Assembly: GCA_900543345.1 (NCBI GenBank)
Contig: UQRJ01000096.1
Location: 1 to 9,306 of the forward strand
Direction: 5' to 3'
From: an uncultured Sporolactobacillus sp.
GTDB taxonomy: Bacteria > Bacillota > Bacilli > Bacillales > Sporolactobacillaceae
DNA: 9,306 nucleotides
Shown here: positions 6,068-9,306 of the stretch, piece after piece
Layout of the letters: each line of letters opens with the position of its first letter
How positions within the stretch are numbered: position 1 is the stretch's first letter
Program-made: the position numbers and the translations under genes
The notes under the pieces: generated by a model
The model's input: only the letters and a program-made list of their open reading frames with translations
Database searches by the model: none
Told to the model about the DNA's origin: nothing

Positions 6068-6979
6068 TTAGTCGTTAAAATTTCCCGTTTCAACATCTTT
6101 GATGAAGGCTGCCAAGTGGTCAAAATATACCGGTGCATTATCGATCATGTGATGATGACCGCCCTCGGGTGTGGTAGCCAAGCGAGCATGAGGAATCGTC
6201 TGGGCCATCCGCTTCGCCGTCTCCACCGGCATCGTCTCGTGTTCGCCGAACGTCAGCAATGTCGGCACATGGATGTCTTTCAACTTGTCGCGGAAATCCC
6301 AATCTTTCAATTTGCCGGTGACGACAAACTCATTGTCACCCTGAAAAGCATTGTAAACCGGCAGCGCGGTAACATCAATGAGATGGGAAATCGCCGGCGG
6401 TTGCTTGCGATCAACGTACCCTTTGTTCAAAATATCGACGTAATGTTGATAGCGATCATTATCATAATCGTTTTCCGCTTCACATTGTTTCATAAATGCC
6501 ACGGCATCAGCCGGCAATGCCTGTTCGCGAATCTGATTGATGTGCGTAACATATTCGTCGATGTTATCAGTCATCGAAGAGATGATCGCCCCTTTCAGAT
6601 GACTGCCGTATTGGCGTGCGTACAATTGAACAAGCACGCCGCCCCAACTCTGACCGATCAGATAAAAGTGCTCCAAGCCCAGTTTTTGCCGCACCTCCTC
6701 CACTTCAGTGAGAAAATAGTCGTAAGTCAGATATTTTGCCGCAACCTGCGGATCGGAGTAATCCGGTTGATCGGAGTAGAAAGAACCAAGTTGATCGTAC
6801 ATATGTACCTGTACATTTAGCCCCTGGTTAGCCAGCTGTTGCGCAAAGTTCTCGTAATATTCATGCGTTCCTCCGGGGCCGCCGTGTAGGCAGAGGAGAT
6901 GAATATCCCCCTCTCCTTCTGTATGTGTCCAAAGATGGTAGCCGTTGTCCAGTGTAAGGATCGTTGTTCCCTGTTTCAT
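6068..6979 (-). CDS. pip: Proline iminopeptidase-like alpha/beta hydrolase (peptidase family S33)
   Basis: 303 residues from the ATG at 6979, which has AGGTGA (complement of 6985-6990) 5 nt upstream. An in-frame ATG at 7015 would add 12 residues but lies inside the predicted -10 and lacks a ribosome binding site. Family marks, numbered from 6979: oxyanion-hole HGGPGG (32-37), nucleophile elbow GQSWGG with Ser111, GEHETMP with Glu248 where family S33 usually has the catalytic Asp, and EGGHHHM with candidate catalytic His in 275-277. The enzyme class removes N-terminal proline from peptides in the cytoplasm. Without a signal peptide this copy should be cytoplasmic. The Asp-to-Glu change could be a subfamily feature, so another peptidase or esterase specificity is possible. 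The gene ends in its own terminator. Confidence 0.85.
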   Translation of the reverse strand: MKQGTTILTLDNGYHLWTHTEGEGDIHLLCLHGGPGGTHEYYENFAQQLANQGLNVQVHMYDQLGSFYSDQPDYSDPQVAAKYLTYDYFLTEVEEVRQKLGLEHFYLIGQSWGGVLVQLYARQYGSHLKGAIISSMTDNIDEYVTHINQIREQALPADAVAFMKQCEAENDYDNDRYQHYVDILNKGYVDRKQPPAISHLIDVTALPVYNAFQGDNEFVVTGKLKDWDFRDKLKDIHVPTLLTFGEHETMPVETAKRMAQTIPHARLATTPEGGHHHMIDNAPVYFDHLAAFIKDVETGNFND

Positions 6980-7010
6980 ATGATCACCTGATTTTTGGTT
7001 TACTATTTTT

Positions 7011-7019
7011 ATCATAACA
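7011..7019 (-). promoter_or_regulatory. Extended -10 promoter of the pip-like gene
   Basis: The reverse strand reads TGTTATGAT, an extended -10 (TGn plus TATGAT, 5 of 6). No good -35 lies 17 bp upstream, as is common for extended -10 promoters. Transcription would begin near 7005, giving a leader of about 25 nt to the ATG at 6979 and placing the ATG at 7015 upstream of the transcript. Confidence 0.5.
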
Positions 7020-7156
7020 CGATTAATGGCGGTTACGCTCGCGATCCGGCAATTTTTTCAATTTCCGCCACCGGAGCGGATGTCCGCCGTGATTCACAAA
7101 TTTAGAGCGAGGCAGCCCCAGCGACTCACTGCCGTCCGCGCGACACATCGAATGGT

Positions 7157-7308
7157 GATTGCGCACCGTTGAACCGTGATTCCCCCGCTCCGAACGGCGA
7201 TGGCGCACCGTTGAACCGTGATTCTTTCGCTTCGAACGGAGATGGCGCACCGTTGAACCGTGATTCTTCCGCTCCGAACGGCGATGGCGCACCGTCGAAC
7301 CGTGATTC
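7157..7308. repeat. 21/42-bp tandem repeat array 1 (upstream of the NERD gene)
   Basis: Three full 42-bp units start at 7157, 7199 and 7241, with a partial fourth at 7283-7308. Each unit is two 21-bp halves starting GAT: one continues with GCGCACCGTTGAACCGT, the other with CTTCCGCTCCGAACGG and variants. A decayed further half follows to about 7324, and faint traces precede 7157. The array fills part of the 424-bp gap between divergent pip and NERD genes, which holds no convincing gene. Both long reverse-strand frames across it lack a ribosome binding site. Changes between copies lie mostly in the second half. Function unknown. Confidence 0.9.
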
Positions 7309-7363
7309 TACATGATCGAATGTATGTTTATCGCCACTGAATAATTCTTTTATCAATTATCGA

Positions 7364-7392
7364 TGGACAATGGGTTGAATTTCGACTATTTT
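7364..7392 (+). promoter_or_regulatory. Possible promoter of the NERD gene
   Basis: TGGACA (7364-7369, 5 of 6) and TATTTT (7387-7392, 4 of 6) are 17 bp apart, placing the start about 40 nt upstream of the ATG at 7440. It lies beyond the right end of array 1, so the array would not be transcribed into the NERD mRNA. The surroundings are AT-rich and this remains a weak call. Confidence 0.35.
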
Positions 7393-7439
7393 TATTATGT
7401 ACGAGTGCCCCGACTTCTTATCATCGAGGTGGCCGATCT

Positions 7440-8480
7440 ATGTATACAAAAGACATTCAATGCCCCTACCACATTTTGCAATATGATGCCTTACTCAGTA
7501 GACTGCACGGGAATGATCCATTGAAAGCGACAATGACTGATCGCTATCAACGGGCGATTGCCGGTCTTCATGGTGAACAGTCTATTCGTTATTTTCTCGA
7601 TTATCTTGCCCAAAAAGATTTTTCGATTTTTCATAATTTACGATTATCAGACGGCGTACATTTTTTTCAAATCGATTGGCTCTGCCTCTCCCCACGCTTT
7701 TTCCTAATCTTAGAAGTTAAAAATATCGTCGGACCATTGTTCTTTAATCCCGATGCTCATCAACTAGTTAGAAAACAGCAGGGAAAAATCGAAGTCTTTG
7801 ACGATCCGGATCTGCAAGCCTTACTATTAACAGAGAAATTACGGGACTGGTTACGCAACCATGTGGGAATTACCGACTATCCTGCCGATTATCGCGTGGT
7901 CCTCGTTTCAGCCGCTCAGCTCACTTTTGATACACCCGGCCATCGATCCAATCAAAATATTATCCGCCGGGCGGCTCTCGGCAGTGAGTTACTGCAAATT
8001 GATCGTACTTATACCAAAAGGTACCTTAGTGCTCACAAATGGCAACAGGTCACGCGATGCTTATTAGCCAAGCACACGCCGTTGATGCTGAATCTATTTA
8101 AGGCTTATGATTCGTTAGCAACGACAAACGTGATTAACGGCATTCAGTGTTCACAATGCAGGCATTTTTCAATGAAAAAAGTTTTTCGAGGCTGGTCGTG
8201 CGATACATGTGGATTTTTTTCGAAAGATGCGCACATCCGTGCATTTCGGGACTACCTGTTCATCTATGGGAATACAATCACCAACAAACAATGTCGGAAA
8301 TTCCTACGGCTTGATTCTCAAGCGGTCGCCCACCGCCTGTTGTTATCGGTCAGCCGGCATTACCAGGGAAAAAACCGGGGACGGGTATATGAACTCTCTT
8401 CTGAACAATTTGACAAACGTTACGATATAACGAACAGCTCTCAAAACGGTTTGCGGCAAACTTTTTCCGATCACTTTTAA
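7440..8480 (+). CDS. NERD-domain protein with C-terminal zinc ribbon
   Basis: 346 residues; GAGGTGG at 7426-7432 is 7 nt before the ATG. Residues about 40-160 match the nuclease-related domain (NERD), a PD-(D/E)XK-like fold: GLHGEQSI with Glu46, FFQIDWL with Asp79, and LILEVKN with Glu92 and Lys94 give an apparently intact active-site set. A Cys4 zinc ribbon follows (CSQC at 237-240, CDTC at 254-257), then a basic region (265-315) that could bind DNA. No membrane segment or signal peptide is visible. NERD proteins are common in Bacilli and mostly uncharacterised; DNA processing is suggested by fold only. The gene is monocistronic, ends in a strong terminator, and lies between two 21-bp repeat arrays. 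The last ~25 codons fall in a local duplication, so the C-terminus may be altered relative to homologues. Confidence 0.82.
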   Translation: MYTKDIQCPYHILQYDALLSRLHGNDPLKATMTDRYQRAIAGLHGEQSIRYFLDYLAQKDFSIFHNLRLSDGVHFFQIDWLCLSPRFFLILEVKNIVGPLFFNPDAHQLVRKQQGKIEVFDDPDLQALLLTEKLRDWLRNHVGITDYPADYRVVLVSAAQLTFDTPGHRSNQNIIRRAALGSELLQIDRTYTKRYLSAHKWQQVTRCLLAKHTPLMLNLFKAYDSLATTNVINGIQCSQCRHFSMKKVFRGWSCDTCGFFSKDAHIRAFRDYLFIYGNTITNKQCRKFLRLDSQAVAHRLLLSVSRHYQGKNRGRVYELSSEQFDKRYDITNSSQNGLRQTFSDHF

Positions 8481-8511
8481 AAGTTACAATATAACGAACA
8501 ACTCTCAAAAC
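8419..8511 (+). repeat. Diverged direct duplication spanning the end of the NERD gene
   Basis: A 29-bp segment at 8419-8447 recurs at 8483-8511 with two substitutions, offset 64 bp; both end in CTCTCAAAAC. Weaker, gapped similarity extends upstream of each copy (8392-8418 against 8457-8482), consistent with an old duplication of about 55 bp. The first copy is coding (RYDITNSSQN); the second follows the TAA at 8478. Read in the corresponding frame, the second copy gives a near-identical peptide ended immediately by TGA at 8512-8514, next to the terminator. Confidence 0.85.
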
Positions 8512-8514
8512 TGA

Positions 8515-8552
8515 AAAAATAACCCGACAGACTACCTTGTCGGGTTATTTTT
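8515..8552 (+). terminator. Intrinsic terminator of the NERD gene, probably bidirectional
   Basis: A perfect 15-bp stem (8515-8529 with 8538-8552) with an 8-nt loop. The CCCGACA/TGTCGGG core is flanked by an A-run on the left and a T-run on the right, so it can end transcription in both directions. It lies 34 nt after the NERD stop codon and upstream of array 2. Confidence 0.93.
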
Positions 8553-8576
8553 CTCCAAAAGAGAGAATCGTGAAAC

Positions 8577-8807
8577 AATCAACGTTCAGGTCGAAGAAAT
8601 CACTGTTCATCAGTGAGAAATCACTGCTCAGGGATGAAATATCACCGCTCGGTGCGAAGTAATCAACATTTAGCAGCAAATAATCACCGCTTGCTGCGGA
8701 ACAATCAACGCTCAGCAGCAAATAATCACCGCTCATTGCGGAACAATCAACGCTCAGCAGCAAATAATCACCGCTTGCTGCGGGACAATCAACGCTCGGT
8801 GCGGAGC
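8577..8807. repeat. 21-bp tandem repeat array 2 (between NERD and hisC)
   Basis: Eleven contiguous units of exactly 21 bp start at 8577, 8598, 8619, 8640, 8661, 8682, 8703, 8724, 8745, 8766 and 8787, with no indels. Ten start AATCA (8640 starts TATCA). From 8661 two types alternate, giving a 42-bp higher-order period: AATCAACGCTCAGCAGC and AATCACCGCTTGCTGCGG forms. Units 8682, 8724 and 8766 each contain a CCGC/GCGG stem with a variable 5-nt loop. The left units are more diverged than the right ones. The array stops 5 bp before the stop codon of the convergent hisC-like gene. Reading frames through it are low-complexity heptad repeats without ribosome binding sites. Confidence 0.95.
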
Positions 8808-8812
8808 ATCGT

Positions 8813-9306
8813 TTATTTCTTCACCAGCTGCTCAATCGTCCGCACAAACTGATCCATTTCTTCATCGGTCCCGATCGTCACGCGCAAATAATTTGAAATG
8901 CGCGGTTGATCGAAATAACGCACTAGAATGCCCTGCTCGCGTAGTTGGTGAAACAAATCTGCTGCCCTTTTCTGCGGGTGAGTGATAAAAATAAAATTGG
9001 ATTCCGACGGGATAACCGAAAAGCCGAGTATCTGCAGGCGCCGAGCTGTCGTTTCACGAGTGCGGACGATGCGGGCCGCCGACCGATTATAATAAGCCCG
9101 GTCCTTAATCGCCGCTTCGGCGCCGGCCAGTGCCAGCCGGTCGATCGTATAAGAATTAATTGAGTTTTTCAACCGGTTCAATCCTTCAATCAATTTCTCG
9201 GAGCCGAGTGCATAGCCGACGCGAATCCCGGCAAGCGCTGCGTATTTCGACAGGGTATGGACTACGAGCAAATTCGGATAGTCGCCGATGAGCGACACAA
9301 CAGATG
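8813..9306 (-). CDS. hisC: Histidinol-phosphate aminotransferase (C-terminal part; 5' end outside window)
   Basis: The frame remains open to the right edge, so the start is not in the window; about 164 C-terminal residues are visible out of roughly 350-370 usual for HisC. The segment reads VVSLIGDYPNLLVVHTLSK, containing the PLP Schiff-base lysine of the fold-type I motif, then AALAGIRVGYALG with the phosphate-contacting Arg. Further on are SESNFIFI and the substrate-carboxylate Arg in NYLRVTIGTDEEMDQFV. These suit HisC, which transfers an amino group from glutamate to imidazole-acetol phosphate in histidine biosynthesis. Some HisC-like enzymes instead act on aromatic amino acids, and the missing half and absent his neighbours leave this open. 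It converges on the NERD gene, with array 2 directly beyond its stop. Confidence 0.85.
   Translation of the reverse strand, partial: SVVSLIGDYPNLLVVHTLSKYAALAGIRVGYALGSEKLIEGLNRLKNSINSYTIDRLALAGAEAAIKDRAYYNRSAARIVRTRETTARRLQILGFSVIPSESNFIFITHPQKRAADLFHQLREQGILVRYFDQPRISNYLRVTIGTDEEMDQFVRTIEQLVKK

Noticed and set aside
6023..6820. 265-residue forward reading frame
   Set aside because: It is antisense to the pip-like gene, which has clear S33 motifs; it has no recognisable domain and begins inside the terminator.
6980..7015. Upstream ATG of the pip-like frame
   Set aside because: It lies inside the predicted extended -10 and lacks a ribosome binding site, while the ATG at 6979 has AGGTGA at good spacing.
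7023..7356. Two overlapping reverse-strand reading frames through array 1
   Set aside because: They are low-complexity 14-residue repeats produced by a period divisible by three, with no ribosome binding site; one begins only at an unsupported TTG.
7157..8807. CRISPR arrays
   Set aside because: The units are contiguous 21-bp repeats with no unique spacers, and no cas genes are in the window.
8545..8852. Reading frames on both strands through array 2
   Set aside because: The 21-bp period keeps frames open automatically. No ribosome binding sites are present, one frame overlaps the terminator and the other runs into hisC on the opposite strand.

Overview
The window looks like a chromosomal contig end from a low-to-mid G+C member of the Bacillota, probably class Bacilli. 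Supporting signs are strong GGAGG-type ribosome binding sites, a catabolite-responsive element matching the CcpA consensus, T-tailed intrinsic terminators, a VanZ-family protein and a proline iminopeptidase-like hydrolase. I cannot fix genus or species. The first 46 bases are not genomic: they are an Illumina Nextera i7 adapter left on the contig, so the left edge is artificial.

Left part (47-3929): a truncated C-terminal reading frame of unknown identity touches the adapter. It is followed by a small carbohydrate locus. A reverse-strand ArsR-type regulator with a large non-metal C-terminal domain is divergent from a forward operon of an intracellular GH43 glycosidase and a LacY-like sugar/H+ symporter. 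The 354-bp divergent intergenic region holds back-to-back promoters, perfect AT-rich palindromes likely to be operators, a cre site at the predicted GH43 transcription start, and a ~200-nt leader with what looks like a frameshifted gene remnant. Together this suggests substrate-responsive, glucose-repressed uptake and cytoplasmic cleavage of short arabinose- or xylose-containing oligosaccharides.

Middle part (3998-7015, reverse strand): a fosmidomycin-resistance-type MFS exporter, a VanZ-like membrane protein and a proline iminopeptidase-like alpha/beta hydrolase. The hydrolase has its own terminator. The best VanZ and hydrolase starts are internal to their longest reading frames.

Right part (7016-9306): a NERD-domain protein with a C-terminal zinc ribbon lies between two minisatellite arrays with an exact 21-bp period. 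The arrays differ in sequence but appear related in opposite orientation, so they bracket the gene as an inverted pair. The 3' end of the NERD gene carries a diverged duplication next to a 15-bp-stem terminator. The second array runs to within 5 bp of the stop codon of a convergent hisC-like aminotransferase, which leaves the window on the right.

The most unusual elements are the paired 21-bp arrays around the NERD gene, the LacY homologue lacking key galactoside-recognition residues, and the palindrome/cre-rich control region.
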